Origin: Arthrobacter sunyaminii
GTDB taxonomy: Bacteria > Actinomycetota > Actinomycetes > Actinomycetales > Micrococcaceae
Length of the DNA: 64,000 nt
NCBI RefSeq assembly: GCF_018866305.1
Contig: NZ_CP076456.1
Location: 3,720,001 to 3,784,000 of the forward strand
Direction: 5' to 3'
The position numbers and the translations under genes were made by a program. Positions within the stretch are counted from its first letter, which is position 1. The number at the start of each line of letters is the position of its first letter. The notes under the pieces were generated by a model. That model saw nothing but the letters and a program-made list of their open reading frames with translations, was not told where the DNA came from and did no database searches. Of the stretch, positions 27,552-40,479 are shown piece after piece.

Positions 27552-29126
27552 TCAGGCGTTTGCAGCGGCTTCTTTGATGTCATCCTCCTCGATGCCCAGC
27601 ATTTCCAGCTTTCCGCTCTTGCGGTCCGCCAGGTATTGCTTCATTTCCCGTTTGATGACCGGAAGCAGGAGGTAGACGCCCAGCAGGTTCACAAAGGCGC
27701 AGACAAACAGTGCTGCGTCGGTGAATTCGATGACCTGACTGAAGGACAGCACGCAGCCGGCAACGGTGAAGGTCAGGAAGATGACCTTGTACGTGATTTC
27801 CCGGCGGCGGCCGCGGCCGAAGAGGTATTCCCAGGCCTTCAGCCCGTAGTAGGACCAGGTGATGAGGGTGGAGTAGGCAAAGAGCGCGACGGCGATGGAC
27901 AGCACAACGGGGAACCACGGCAGGACGGTGGCAAAGGCATCCGAGGTGAGGATCACGCCGTCGGGCGGGCCTTCTCCGCCCTGGACCTGGTCGATGCCGG
28001 CCTGCAGGCTGGGGGTGCCGGCCATAATGATCGCGAGGGCGGTCATGGTGCAGATGAGGACGGTGTCCACGAGCGGTTCGAAGAGCGCCACGAAGCCTTC
28101 ACTGACCGGCCGGCGGGTCTTGACCGCCGAATGGGCGATGGCAGCGGATCCCACGCCGGCCTCGTTGGAGAAGGAGGCACGCTGGAAGCCAACAATCATG
28201 ACCCCGATGATGCCGCCGGCGAAACCTTCGGGCTTGAAGGCACCGTCAATGATGGCGCCGAAGGCGGCCGGCACATTCTCGATGTTCACGGCAATGACCG
28301 CGAGGCAGGCCAGGATGTAGATGCCGCCCATGGCCGGCACGAGCTTGGAGGTGGTGGCGCCGATCGACTTGATGCCGCCAAGAATGACCACGGCCACCGC
28401 GACGGCCAGGATCAGCCCGAACACCACGGCTGCTCCGGCGCTGCCGAGGATCCCGTCATCGCCGCCGGTGACGTTCTGGACCTGCGCGAAGGTCTGGTTG
28501 GCCTGGAACATGTTGCCGCCAGCCACGCCAAAGAGCAGGATGGCGACGGCGAAGGTGCCGGTCAGGATTTTGGCGGGCCACCGGCCGAAGCGTTTGAACG
28601 CCACCGGAAGGTACTTGAAGGGGCCGCCGCTGATGGACCCGTCTTCATGGACTTCGCGGTATTTCACTCCGAGGGTGCATTCGGCGAACTTCGTGGCCAT
28701 GCCCAGGAGACCGGCGATGATCATCCAGAAGGTTGCTCCGGGACCGCCCAGGGCCATGGCGGCTCCGACGCCGGCGATGTTCCCCAGGCCTACGGTGCCG
28801 GAGAGCGCAGAGGTCAGGGCCTGAAAGTGCGGCACTTCGCCCGGGTCGTCCTTGGAGGAGAATTTTCCCCGGATGACCTGGGTTCCAACCCGCAGGCCGC
28901 GGAACTGGATGAAACCGAAATAAACGGTGATGACAATGCCGGCAATAATCAGCCAGGCGACAACCGCAGGGAAACTGAAATCGCCAACGGTGACGGGAAA
29001 GAACACGATGGCGGAGAAAACCTCAGTGATCGGCTCGAAGAACGAGTTGATGCCCGCGTCAACCGAGCCGAGCCACCCTACTTCCTCGGAAGCGGGTGCC
29101 ATCTGCACAGATCGGGGTGCGTTCAT
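27552..29126 (-). CDS. alsT: Alanine/glycine:cation symporter (AGCS family)
   Basis: 524 residues with about 11 membrane segments. AGCS hallmarks include a GTVGLGNIAGVGAAMALGGP segment near the N-terminal third, ECTLGVKYREV, and SNEAGVGSAAIAHSAVKTRRP. It imports alanine or glycine with Na+. It fits the glycine/serine genes that follow, but is a separate transcription unit starting in the 137-bp gap at 29127-29263. About 15 residues after the last membrane segment are acidic. Confidence 0.92.
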   Translation of the reverse strand: MNAPRSVQMAPASEEVGWLGSVDAGINSFFEPITEVFSAIVFFPVTVGDFSFPAVVAWLIIAGIVITVYFGFIQFRGLRVGTQVIRGKFSSKDDPGEVPHFQALTSALSGTVGLGNIAGVGAAMALGGPGATFWMIIAGLLGMATKFAECTLGVKYREVHEDGSISGGPFKYLPVAFKRFGRWPAKILTGTFAVAILLFGVAGGNMFQANQTFAQVQNVTGGDDGILGSAGAAVVFGLILAVAVAVVILGGIKSIGATTSKLVPAMGGIYILACLAVIAVNIENVPAAFGAIIDGAFKPEGFAGGIIGVMIVGFQRASFSNEAGVGSAAIAHSAVKTRRPVSEGFVALFEPLVDTVLICTMTALAIIMAGTPSLQAGIDQVQGGEGPPDGVILTSDAFATVLPWFPVVLSIAVALFAYSTLITWSYYGLKAWEYLFGRGRRREITYKVIFLTFTVAGCVLSFSQVIEFTDAALFVCAFVNLLGVYLLLPVIKREMKQYLADRKSGKLEMLGIEEDDIKEAAANA

Positions 29127-29263
29127 CGTTCGAACCTCGGTTTCAGTAAGCCAGCTGTCGAATGCGTGGACCCAGCTTTGCTTACAACCGCAGTGTTAGA
29201 CAAATCACAAATCGGGATATAAGTTAACCCGCTAATGCCTCACAAAAGCCTGCAGGGCAGGGT

Positions 29264-29686
29264 TCAGCTCTCGCGTGATTTCCGGGTCGCAGCGGCATTA
29301 GCCTTCTGGAGTGCCTCCACCAGCTCATCTTTTGTCATCTTTGAGCGGCCGGAAATATCGAGCTTGGAGGCCAGGTCATACAGGTGCTCTTTGGAGGCAT
29401 TTGCGTCCACGCCGCCGGCCGTTTGCTTGGCGGAATTCCGTCCTTCGGCAGCCTTGGCATCGGAGGGACCGTTCTTTTCCTTTTCCTCCCAGTGGTCCCC
29501 CACCTTTTCGTGGGTGTGCTTGAGCGATGCATACGCCGTGCGCGCAGCGCGCTCCTCGTCGCCGTATTCCTCCATGGCCGAGTCGTACGTCTTCGCGAAG
29601 GTGTCCTGCGCCTTGGAATCGGAGCGCTGCAGAGTTGAAGGCAGCTCATCCTTGATGGGTGCTCCGTTTTTGGCCGTCTTGGGCAT
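29264..29686 (-). CDS. ChaB-like protein with C-terminal Rho_N/SAP-like domain
   Basis: 140 residues, hydrophilic. Residues about 10-70 match the ChaB domain, with LPSTLQRSDSKAQDTFAKTYDSA and an AYASLKHTHEKVG segment. Residues about 100-130 (KEHLYDLASKLDISGRSKMT) resemble the Rho N-terminal/SAP-like nucleic-acid-binding fold (SKMTKDELVEALQ). ChaB was named as a cation-transport regulator, but its function is poorly established. It stands alone between the symporter and sdaA. Confidence 0.85.
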   Translation of the reverse strand: MPKTAKNGAPIKDELPSTLQRSDSKAQDTFAKTYDSAMEEYGDEERAARTAYASLKHTHEKVGDHWEEKEKNGPSDAKAAEGRNSAKQTAGGVDANASKEHLYDLASKLDISGRSKMTKDELVEALQKANAAATRKSRES

Positions 29687-29729
29687 GGCGTGTCCTCTCC
29701 GACAGGAAAACCTCAGAAGGTCCTGAGGG

Positions 29730-31145
29730 TCAACACTCCACCACGTTCACGGCCAGTCCGCCAAGGGCGGTTTCCTTGTATTTGGAACTCATGTCGCGGC
29801 CCGTTTCCCGCATCGTGACGATGACTTCATCGAGGGAAACACGGTGGTCGCCGTCGCCCCAGAGCGCCATCTTCGCGGCGTTCACGGCCTTGGCGGCACC
29901 GATGGCGTTGCGTTCGATGCAGGGCACCTGCACCAGTCCGCCAATGGGATCGCAGGTCAGGCCCAAGTTGTGTTCCATCGCGATTTCGGCGGCGTTTTCC
30001 ACCTGTTCGGGGGTGCCGCCCAGAATTTCGGCCAGTCCCGCAGCGGCCATGGACGACGCCGATCCCACCTCGCCCTGGCAGCCCACCTCCGCACCGGAGA
30101 TGGAGGCCTGCTCCTTGTAGAGGACGCCCACGGCGCCGGCGGCGAGCAGGAACCGCACGACGACGTCGTCCTTCTGTTCCTGCGTGGCGTTTTCCATACC
30201 GGGACCATAGTGGGTGGCATAGAACATGACGGCGGGGATGATGCCGGCCGCGCCGTTGGTGGGAGCGGTGACCACCCGTCCGCCGGAGGCGTTTTCCTCG
30301 TTGACGGCCAGCGCCACCAGGTTCACCCATTCCTGCCAGAACTTGGGATCCCGGTTCGGATCCTCGGCGCGCAGCCGGGTGTGCCAGGCGGGAGCCCGAC
30401 GGCGGACCTTCAGTCCGCCGGGCAGCAGGCCGGTGCGGGCGATGGCGGAGTTTTTGCACTCCTCCATCACGTCGCGGATGTGCAGCAGACCGGAGCGGAT
30501 CTCTTCCTCGGTCCGGGACGCTTTTTCGTTGGCGAGCATTACTTCTGAGATGCTCAGCCCGTTATTGGTGCAGTGTTTCAGCAGGCCGACGGCGGTGCGG
30601 AAGGGGAACGGCAGCTGCGCCTTGGTGGACTCCAGCTCCTCGCGGGCAGCGTCTTCTTCACCCTCGCGCACAATGAAGCCGCCGCCTACGGAGAAGAACG
30701 TTGCCGCGTGCAGCACCGACCCGTCCGCAGCACTGGCGGCGAACTTCATGCCGTTGGTGTGGCGGGGCAGGACGGTGAGCGGATGCAGGACTATGTCCGC
30801 TTCCCCGTATTCCAGCACGCAGGCATCGGCACCGGGGACCTGGGAGCACAGCTGCAGCTTGCGGGTCGATTCTATGGCCGCGAGGCGTTCCTCAACCTCT
30901 TCGGGCAGGATTTTTTCCGGCGCGAAGCCTTCCAGCCCCAGCAGCACCGCAGTCATGGTGCCGTGGCCGCGGCCGGTCGCCGCGAGTGACCCGTACAGGT
31001 CAACGCGGAGACCGGCCACAGAGTCCAGGATGCCGGCGTCCACCAGTTCCGCCGCGAAAACGGCAGCGGCACGCATCGGGCCCACGGTATGTGAGCTCGA
31101 CGGGCCGATGCCCACGGAGAACAGGTCAAAAACGCCAACAGCCAT
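29730..31145 (-). CDS. sdaA: L-serine ammonia-lyase, iron-sulfur, single-chain
   Basis: 471 residues, alpha and beta domains fused. It deaminates L-serine to pyruvate. The N-terminus has [19 protein letters not shown]. The C-terminal catalytic domain has [14 protein letters not shown] and the [4Fe-4S] cysteines in [16 protein letters not shown] and VPCIERN. The C-terminal Cys (VVEC) matches the tail that inserts into the active site in SdaA enzymes. It follows glyA by 9 bp, so it is the last gene of the glycine operon. Confidence 0.95.
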   Translation of the reverse strand: MAVGVFDLFSVGIGPSSSHTVGPMRAAAVFAAELVDAGILDSVAGLRVDLYGSLAATGRGHGTMTAVLLGLEGFAPEKILPEEVEERLAAIESTRKLQLCSQVPGADACVLEYGEADIVLHPLTVLPRHTNGMKFAASAADGSVLHAATFFSVGGGFIVREGEEDAAREELESTKAQLPFPFRTAVGLLKHCTNNGLSISEVMLANEKASRTEEEIRSGLLHIRDVMEECKNSAIARTGLLPGGLKVRRRAPAWHTRLRAEDPNRDPKFWQEWVNLVALAVNEENASGGRVVTAPTNGAAGIIPAVMFYATHYGPGMENATQEQKDDVVVRFLLAAGAVGVLYKEQASISGAEVGCQGEVGSASSMAAAGLAEILGGTPEQVENAAEIAMEHNLGLTCDPIGGLVQVPCIERNAIGAAKAVNAAKMALWGDGDHRVSLDEVIVTMRETGRDMSSKYKETALGGLAVNVVEC

Positions 31146-31154
31146 GTGGATTCC

Positions 31155-32456
31155 TTAGACGTGCGCAGGTGAGGAGGCCAGGTCGGCCACCTCGGTGTAG
31201 AGCGGATGCGCTTCGGCCAGCGCGGTGACGCGTGCCTTCAGCTCCGAGAGGTCATCGTCCGCACCGGCCACCAGGGCCAGCGCAATGATGTCGGCGACTT
31301 CACGGAACGCGTCTTCATCAAATCCGCGGGTGGCCAGGGCCGGGGTGCCGATCCGCAGGCCCGAGGTCACCATCGGCGGCCGCGGGTCGAACGGAACAGC
31401 ATTGCGGTTCACCGTGATGTCGATCTGCGCCAACCGGTCTTCAGCTTCCTTCCCGTTGAGCTCGGCATTGCGCAGGTCCACCAGCACCAGGTGCACGTCG
31501 GTGCCGCCGGACACCACTGAGATGCCCTTGGCGGCGACGTCGTCGGCCAGCAGCCGCTCCGCGAGGAGGCGGGCACCGGTCAGGGTGCGCTCCTGACGTT
31601 CCTTGAACTCCGGGGTGCCTGCGATCTTCAGTGCGGTGGCCTTGCCGGCGATCACGTGCTCCAGCGGTCCGCCCTGCTGTCCGGGGAACACTGCCGAGTT
31701 GATCTTCTTGGCGATGTCGGCGTCGTTGGAGAGGATGATGCCGCCGCGCGGACCGGCGAGGGTCTTGTGCGTGGTGGAGGTGACCACGTGCGCGTGGGGC
31801 ACCGGGCTGGGATGCAGTCCGGCGGCCACCAGACCGGCGAAGTGGGCCATGTCCACCATCAGATAGGCACCCACCTCATCGGCGATGCGGCGGAATTCGG
31901 CGAAGTCCAGCTGGCGGGCGTACGCGGACCAGCCGGCCACGATCAGCTTGGGCTGGTGCTCGCGGGCCAGGCGCTCCACCTCGGCCATGTCCACCTGGTG
32001 GGTGTCTTCGGCAACGTTGTACGGCACCACGTTGTACAGGCGGCCGGAGAAGTTGATCTTCATGCCGTGCGTAAGGTGGCCGCCGTGCGCCAGGGACAGG
32101 CCCAGGATGGTGTCGCCCGGACGGATCAGGGCGTGCATCACTGAGGCGTTGGCCTGGGCGCCGGAGTGCGGCTGCACGTTGGCGAAGCCGGCACCGAAGA
32201 GGTCCTTGGCGCGGTCGATGGCCAGCTGCTCAATGACGTCCACGTATTCGCAGCCGCCGTAGTAGCGGCGTCCCGGGTAACCCTCGGCGTACTTGTTGGT
32301 CAGCACGGAGCCCTGGGCTTCCATGATGGCCACGGAGGTGTGGTTTTCCGAGGCGATCATTTCCAGGCCGGACTGCTGGCGGCGGCGCTCGTTGTCGATC
32401 TGCTCCGCCACCTCCGGATCAATCTGCGCGAGGTGGGAGTTCAGGTAATCGGTCAC
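31155..32456 (-). CDS. glyA: Serine hydroxymethyltransferase
   Basis: 433 residues. PLP-dependent interconversion of glycine and serine using methylene-tetrahydrofolate. The PLP lysine is in [16 protein letters not shown], and the N-terminus has [17 protein letters not shown] and [14 protein letters not shown]. The start is GTG at 32454-32456, overlapping the gcvH stop by 4 bp (GTGA). This copy within the gcv operon would take the methylene-THF made by glycine cleavage and build serine for SdaA. Confidence 0.95.
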   Translation of the reverse strand: MTDYLNSHLAQIDPEVAEQIDNERRRQQSGLEMIASENHTSVAIMEAQGSVLTNKYAEGYPGRRYYGGCEYVDVIEQLAIDRAKDLFGAGFANVQPHSGAQANASVMHALIRPGDTILGLSLAHGGHLTHGMKINFSGRLYNVVPYNVAEDTHQVDMAEVERLAREHQPKLIVAGWSAYARQLDFAEFRRIADEVGAYLMVDMAHFAGLVAAGLHPSPVPHAHVVTSTTHKTLAGPRGGIILSNDADIAKKINSAVFPGQQGGPLEHVIAGKATALKIAGTPEFKERQERTLTGARLLAERLLADDVAAKGISVVSGGTDVHLVLVDLRNAELNGKEAEDRLAQIDITVNRNAVPFDPRPPMVTSGLRIGTPALATRGFDEDAFREVADIIALALVAGADDDLSELKARVTALAEAHPLYTEVADLASSPAHV

Positions 32457-32830
32457 AGCTCGCCGCCGTTCTTTTCCGCGTATTCCTCGGCGCTGAGCAG
32501 TTCACCCTCGGACGTGGTGTTGACCGTGAAGAGCCAGCCGGCGCCGTACGGGTCCTCGTTCAGCAGGGCCGGGTTGTCGATGGCTTCCTGGTTGATCTCC
32601 ACGATTTCACCGGAAACCGGTGCGTACAGGTCGGACACGGACTTGGTGGACTCGACCTCGCCGCAGGTTTCGCCGGCGGTGATCACGGTGCCGACCTCGG
32701 GCAGGTCAACGTACACCACGTCGCCCAGGGCGTCGGCGGCGACGGCGGAAATGCCAACCTTCACGGGGCTGGAACCGTCCACCCACTCGTGCTCTGCCGA
32801 ATAACGGAGTCCTGCGTTCACTTTGCTCAT
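32453..32830 (-). CDS. gcvH: Glycine cleavage system H protein
   Basis: 125 residues from ATG 32830 ([17 protein letters not shown]). A longer reading adds 25 atypical residues and is rejected. The lipoylated lysine lies in [17 protein letters not shown]. It shuttles the aminomethyl group between GcvP, GcvT and the L protein. It sits between gcvT (99 bp upstream) and glyA (overlapping), in operon order. Confidence 0.96.
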   Translation of the reverse strand: MSKVNAGLRYSAEHEWVDGSSPVKVGISAVAADALGDVVYVDLPEVGTVITAGETCGEVESTKSVSDLYAPVSGEIVEINQEAIDNPALLNEDPYGAGWLFTVNTTSEGELLSAEEYAEKNGGEL

Positions 32831-32929
32831 GGGGTTGCCTTTCGGTGCATCTGAAGTCCTGCGGGTTAGTTCAAAGTCTAGGTCGGCACTGCGGCAGCAC
32901 GGCATTCCGCCGTGCTGCCGGCGGGGAGG

Positions 32930-34051
32930 TTACTGTCCGCGCTTGTAGAACGGCAGCCCGACGACGGTGAAGGGCTCGGGCTTGCCGCGGAGGTCCACCT
33001 GCACCTCGGTGCCGGGCTCCGTGAAGGCGGTGTCCACATAGGCCAGGGCAATCGGATAGCCCAGGGTGGGGCTGGGCGCACCGGAGGTGACTTCGCCGAT
33101 CACTGCGCCGTCGGAAAGGACCGGGTAGTGCGAGCGGCCGGCGCGGCGGCCGGATCCTTTCAGGCCCACGAGGCGGCGGGCCGGAGCCTGCTGCTTCTTG
33201 GTTTCCAGCGCGGCGCGGCCCACAAAGTCCCCCTCCTTGGAGAGGGCGACGACGGGACCCAGGCCTGCGGCGTAGGGATCCAGCTCCAGGGAGAGTTCAT
33301 TGCCGTACAGCGGCATGCCGGCTTCCAGGCGCAGCGAGTCACGGCAGGCCAGACCGGCGGGGATCAGGCCCCGGTCCGCTCCGGCGTCGAGCAGTGCAGC
33401 CCAGAGGATGGGGGCGGCGTCGTTGGGCACGTAGATCTCAAAGCCGTCCTCGCCCGTGTACCCGGTGCGGGCCACCAGCAATTCCGCGCTCCAGGCACCC
33501 AGCGCCATCGGCACCTTGGCTGCGGCGTAGTACTTCATCCCCGTCACAGCGTCCCGGTGCTCGGCGGGAACCAGGGCCAGCAGGATGGCCTCGGCGTTGG
33601 GCCCCTGCACGGCCACCAGGGACGTGTCGTCGGAGATGTTGTTGACGGTGACGTCAAAGCCCTCGGCCCGCGCTGCCAGTTCGGCGGCGACCACCGGTGC
33701 GTTGCCGGCGTTGGGCACCACCAGGTAGGTCTCGTCGTCGAGCCGGTAGCTGATCAGGTCATCGATGATCCCGCCGTCGGCATTGGTGATCAGCGAGTAC
33801 TTGGCCTTGCCCACCTTGACGGCGGACAGCTTGCCCACCAGTGCGTAATCCAGGAAGGCACCGGCGTCCGGGCCGGTGACCTTTATTTCGCCCATGTGGG
33901 AAAGATCGAACAGGCCCGCTGCTTTGCGGACGGCGTGGTGTTCGGCCAGCTCGGAGCTGTACTTCAGCGGCATCTGCCAGCCGCCAAAATCGGTGAAGGA
34001 GGCGCCGAGGCGTTTGTGCTCTTCGTAGAGCGCGGTGTATTTCTCAGTCAT
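32930..34051 (-). CDS. gcvT: Glycine cleavage system T protein (aminomethyltransferase)
   Basis: 373 residues from ATG 34051 (MTEKYTALYEEHKRLGASF). The upstream extension overlaps gcvP in another frame and is rejected. Folate-binding features include GLFDLSHMGEI near the N-terminus, ARTGYTGEDGFEIY and CRDSLRLEAGMPLYGNEL. It transfers the methylene group from the H-protein to tetrahydrofolate and releases ammonia. It starts 19 bp after the gcvP stop. Confidence 0.95.
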   Translation of the reverse strand: MTEKYTALYEEHKRLGASFTDFGGWQMPLKYSSELAEHHAVRKAAGLFDLSHMGEIKVTGPDAGAFLDYALVGKLSAVKVGKAKYSLITNADGGIIDDLISYRLDDETYLVVPNAGNAPVVAAELAARAEGFDVTVNNISDDTSLVAVQGPNAEAILLALVPAEHRDAVTGMKYYAAAKVPMALGAWSAELLVARTGYTGEDGFEIYVPNDAAPILWAALLDAGADRGLIPAGLACRDSLRLEAGMPLYGNELSLELDPYAAGLGPVVALSKEGDFVGRAALETKKQQAPARRLVGLKGSGRRAGRSHYPVLSDGAVIGEVTSGAPSPTLGYPIALAYVDTAFTEPGTEVQVDLRGKPEPFTVVGLPFYKRGQ

Positions 34052-34070
34052 TGTTCTTAGCCTTTGCGCT

Positions 34071-36980
<2,910 letters not shown>

Positions 36981-37029
36981 TCAGGGCTCCTGGAAGGCAG
37001 ACGGGGTACGCCAACAAACGTTGGGTCCT

Positions 37030-37243
37030 CCCCGCTCTGTATTGGACCTGAGAGATTCCGCGGGGGTGGCCCCGCTTGCACCGTCGGTGAGTACCGCACG
37101 CATTGTACGGAAACTGCTTTCCAGAGTTGCCTCGCTGTGGCGGTACAGGGGCCTGAGAGATTCCCGGGGAGGGTTTGCTCCTACGGCGCCCGCCGGTGCT
37201 CGCCTCCCCATAGGGAGACTGCATTCGCGGGACTCTCCCGCCA
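37030..37243 (-). ncRNA. Tandem glycine riboswitch upstream of gcvP
   Basis: On the minus strand two gcvT-type aptamers follow each other. The first is at about 37243-37140 and contains GGGAGAG, GGAGCAAACC and GGAATCTCTCAGGC. The second is at about 37133-37033 and contains AACTCTGGAAAGC, GGTGCAAGC and GGAATCTCTCAGG. The repeated CTCTCAGG element and the short linker are diagnostic of cooperative tandem glycine sensors. It ends about 50 nt before the gcvP start and should turn on gcvPTH-glyA-sdaA when glycine is high. Confidence 0.93.
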
Positions 37244-37391
37244 CGGCTGATAAAGGCATATTCACTTGTGTATATCCACCTGTGACCCTACCCTCCCGGA
37301 GGTGCCTCATCAAGAGAATGACGGCCGCCGGATCCTCTTTGACGTCCGTGTGCGGCGTCACGGCGTCCTTTGACCGGGCGGAGACGCCAAA

Positions 37392-37421
37392 TTGACATCG
37401 CCCACCCGTGACTTCCACACT
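37392..37421 (+). promoter_or_regulatory. Putative promoter of the CycA-like permease
   Basis: TTGACA at 37392-37397 is followed after 18 bp by CACACT at 37416-37421. The same hexamer pair and spacing occur ahead of uraD. The -10 match is weak, so this is tentative. A 7-bp GC hairpin at 37478-37498 lies in the leader. Confidence 0.3.
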
Positions 37422-37529
37422 TGAATGTCGGCGGTGGCGCCAACATCTTTCTTACGGCCTGGGTACGAGCCTTCCGTGCGCGTGGCGGCGTCACGCGCGC
37501 CGGCGGGTGCCTAGATAAGAAAGATCCCC

Positions 37530-39026
37530 ATGTCTGACCGCCTGACCCGCCCCACCTCCGCGGAGACTTCTCCCGGTGTAAAAAGCTCTTCCGAGCCGGA
37601 ACTCTCCCGCTCCCTCTCCAGCCGCCACATCCAGCTTCTGGCCATCGGCGGCGCCATTGGAACCGGCTTGTTCATGGGCTCCGGAAAAACCATTTCGGTG
37701 GCCGGCCCGTCGGTGATCTTTGTCTACATGATCATCGGCTTCATGCTGTTCTTCGTCATGCGGGCCATGGGCGAACTGCTGCTTTCCAACCTCAACTACA
37801 AGTCCTTCACCGACTTCTCTGCTGACCTGCTGGGCCCCTGGGCCGGGTTCTTCACCGGCTGGACCTACTGGTTCTGCTGGGTGGTCACCGGAATTGCCGA
37901 TGTAGTGGCCATTTCGCACTACGTCACCTTCTGGTGGTCGGATGCACCGCTGTGGATTCCGGCCCTGGCCTGCATCCTGGTGCTGCTGGCATTGAACCTT
38001 CCCACCGTGAAGGCCTTCGGCGAGACCGAATTCTGGTTTGCCCTGATCAAGATCCTGGCGATTGTCACCCTCATTGTGGTGGGCCTGGTCATGATTTTCA
38101 CCCGTTTCAATTCCGGCGACGGCGACGTAGCGGGCTTCAACAACCTGTGGGAGCACGGCGGGATGTTCCCCACCGGCCCCATGGGCTTCGTGGCGGGTTT
38201 CCAGATTGCCGTCTTCGCGTTTGTGGGCATCGAGCTGGTGGGTACGGCCGCAGCCGAAACCAAGGATCCGGAAAAGAATCTTCCCCGGGCCATCAATTCC
38301 ATTCCCCTGCGCATCATGCTCTTCTACGTAGGCGCCCTGGTGGTCCTGATTTCCGTGGTTCCCTGGGACGAGTTCAGTGCGGACGAAAGCCCGTTTGTGG
38401 GCATGTTCGCCCTGGCCGGGCTCGGAGCCGCGGCCGCCGTGGTGAACTTTGTGGTCCTGACTTCCGCCGCCAGCTCGGCGAATTCCGGGATATATTCCAC
38501 CTCGCGCATGGTTTTCGGCCTGGCGCACGACGGCGACGCCCCCAAGCCGTTCGGCCGCCTGTCACGGCGCAAGGTGCCCCAGAACGCACTGTTCTTCTCC
38601 TGCACCTTCCTGCTGGCCGGCGTCGTTCTTTTGTACGCAGGGGAATCGGTGAGCGCAGCTTTCACCCTGGTCACCACCATCTCCGCGCTGTGCTTCATGT
38701 TTGTCTGGACGATCATCCTGCTCAGCTACCTGGTGTTCCGGAAGCGGCGTCCGCACCTGCATGAGGCCTCGAAGTTCCGCATGCCCGGCGGCGTGGTGAT
38801 GGTCTATGTGGTGCTGGCGTTCTTCGCCTTCATCCTCTGGGCCCTGACCACCCAGGCCGACACCCTGCAGGCCCTGCTGGTGACACCCATCTGGTTTGTC
38901 CTGCTGGGCGTTGTCTATGCGTTCCTGCGCCGCACTCCGCTGCACCAGGCCCGGGTGGCAGAGTACAAGGCCATGGCGGCTGCCGAGCGGGCCGCACTGA
39001 CAACCCACCCGGAAGCGGTCAAGTAA
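37530..39026 (+). CDS. Amino acid permease, APC family, CycA/AnsP-like (D-serine/D-alanine/glycine type)
   Basis: 498 residues, 12 membrane segments. The N-terminal APC signature is LSSRHIQLLAIGGAIGTGLF, and AFVGIELVGTAAAETKDPEKNLPRA-type sequence occurs in the middle (conserved consensus element 5). It resembles CycA-type carriers for glycine, D-alanine and D-serine. Location next to the glycine-cleavage operon, divergent from its riboswitch, supports glycine as a substrate, but relatives transport other amino acids. The 3' end overlaps the convergent MFS gene by 8 bp. Confidence 0.85.
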   Translation: MSDRLTRPTSAETSPGVKSSSEPELSRSLSSRHIQLLAIGGAIGTGLFMGSGKTISVAGPSVIFVYMIIGFMLFFVMRAMGELLLSNLNYKSFTDFSADLLGPWAGFFTGWTYWFCWVVTGIADVVAISHYVTFWWSDAPLWIPALACILVLLALNLPTVKAFGETEFWFALIKILAIVTLIVVGLVMIFTRFNSGDGDVAGFNNLWEHGGMFPTGPMGFVAGFQIAVFAFVGIELVGTAAAETKDPEKNLPRAINSIPLRIMLFYVGALVVLISVVPWDEFSADESPFVGMFALAGLGAAAAVVNFVVLTSAASSANSGIYSTSRMVFGLAHDGDAPKPFGRLSRRKVPQNALFFSCTFLLAGVVLLYAGESVSAAFTLVTTISALCFMFVWTIILLSYLVFRKRRPHLHEASKFRMPGGVVMVYVVLAFFAFILWALTTQADTLQALLVTPIWFVLLGVVYAFLRRTPLHQARVAEYKAMAAAERAALTTHPEAVK

Positions 39027-40368
39027 CCAAACCCTGCTGCTGGTCCTCAATCCGCGCGTTCCGAAACCGTGACAGCGCGAGCAGGAGACCGGCCAGCAGC
39101 AGGGTACCGGCTGAAAACCACAGGGCCGGGCCGACGCCCCGGGTCGTAGCGAGATATCCGCCCACCGGGGCGCCGAGAACAATCATTCCCCGGTTCGCTG
39201 AACGCATGGTGGCACTCATCCGGGCCAGCAGCCGGTCCGGCGTGACGGCCTGGCGGTACCCCATTTCCAGCGGACCTTCGATCCCCATCCCCAGGCCCAG
39301 CAGCAGCTGTCCGGAACACACCAGCACCATGGCTCCCGCCGCTGCCGGCCAGCTGCCGGTGCCCTGCAGTCCCGGGTTGTCCTGGGCGCCAAGGGCAGCG
39401 GCTGCCAGCAGGGCAACGGCGAACGGCTGAAGCAGCCGGGCACAGGTTACCGTGCGGCCGGTGCCCCACCGCTGCCCCAGGCGGGCGGACAGTAAGGTCC
39501 CGAGCACCGCTCCTCCCCCGGCGCAGGCCAGCACCACGCCAAGTCCCGCCGCGCCGGCTTGGAGGTTTTGCAGCACCAGGGCCGGCAGTACTGCGCCGAG
39601 GGCGGAGAAGCCCACAAACCACAGATGGGTGCTCCAGGCCAGGGGCGCCAGCTGCGGATGCCCGTAGACCCAGCGCAGGCCCTCCCCGATCTTGTTCCGG
39701 AGCTTGTGCCGTTTCGGACCGGCTTCTTCTGTGCTTTCAGCGGCCCGCGGGGAGGGCGCCGCAGCTGAGCCGCCCATGGTCAGGAGCACTGCCGCCGAGA
39801 AGAGGTAGGAAGCCGCGTCCAGAAGGAGGGCAAAAGGTGCCCAGAGAAGCGCCACCAGGCCCCCTGCCACCGCGCCTCCTGCAGTTTGGGCCACGGTATC
39901 GCTTTGCTGGAGCCGGGCATTGGCCCGAACCAGCAGCGGCCGGGGCACCAGCTGCGGAAGGTAGCTCTGGTAGGCCGCGTCGCCGGTGAGTGCCAGGGTG
40001 CCGAAAAGAAACAGCAAGACCGCCAGCACCGGAACAGAAAGCATCCCCATGACTGCCACAGTGCAGGTCACGGCAAGGATCAGGCCTCGGCCCAAGTCCG
40101 CACCAACCATCGCTGTCCGGCGCGGGAACCGGTCAATCCACACTCCGGCAAACAACCCAAACACCAGGTACGGCGCCCACCGTGACGCGTTGGCGATGCC
40201 CTGGTCCAGGGGTGTCCCGTCCATCGTGACGAGAATGAGGACGGACAGCGCCACCGTGGTGACATAGGTGCCGAAGTCGGACACGGTGGATGCCAGCCAG
40301 AACCGGACAAAGGCCGGGTTGCGGCGGAGCTTGGCGTGCATGGAAGTCGATGCGGCGTTGATTTCCAT
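39019..40368 (-). CDS. MFS transporter, EntS/Tet-like (MFS_3) family
   Basis: 449 residues with about 12 hydrophobic segments. The N-terminus has RFWLASTVSDFGTYV and the VFAGVWIDRFPRR-like motif between TM2 and TM3 (LFAGVWIDRFPRRTAM). Such proteins are half-characterised exporters of siderophores, macrolides or other small molecules. The start has a GGAGGGAGG ribosome site. No regulator is adjacent and the substrate is unknown. Confidence 0.85.
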   Translation of the reverse strand: MEINAASTSMHAKLRRNPAFVRFWLASTVSDFGTYVTTVALSVLILVTMDGTPLDQGIANASRWAPYLVFGLFAGVWIDRFPRRTAMVGADLGRGLILAVTCTVAVMGMLSVPVLAVLLFLFGTLALTGDAAYQSYLPQLVPRPLLVRANARLQQSDTVAQTAGGAVAGGLVALLWAPFALLLDAASYLFSAAVLLTMGGSAAAPSPRAAESTEEAGPKRHKLRNKIGEGLRWVYGHPQLAPLAWSTHLWFVGFSALGAVLPALVLQNLQAGAAGLGVVLACAGGGAVLGTLLSARLGQRWGTGRTVTCARLLQPFAVALLAAAALGAQDNPGLQGTGSWPAAAGAMVLVCSGQLLLGLGMGIEGPLEMGYRQAVTPDRLLARMSATMRSANRGMIVLGAPVGGYLATTRGVGPALWFSAGTLLLAGLLLALSRFRNARIEDQQQGLVT

Positions 40369-40479
40369 GGCCCTCCCTCCTGCTCGATGGCACAGAGCCT
40401 AGCTGGAAGTGCTTGCACAATCTCCCGGTGACCGGGGTGAGCAGCAGGGTGCCTGCTGAAAAGGCAGGTGGCGATCCCG

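Noticed and set aside
29127..29263. Riboswitch ahead of the alanine/glycine symporter
   Set aside because: I looked for a second glycine aptamer because of the function, but the CTCTCAGG and GGAGCAA elements are absent; only a possible promoter is visible.
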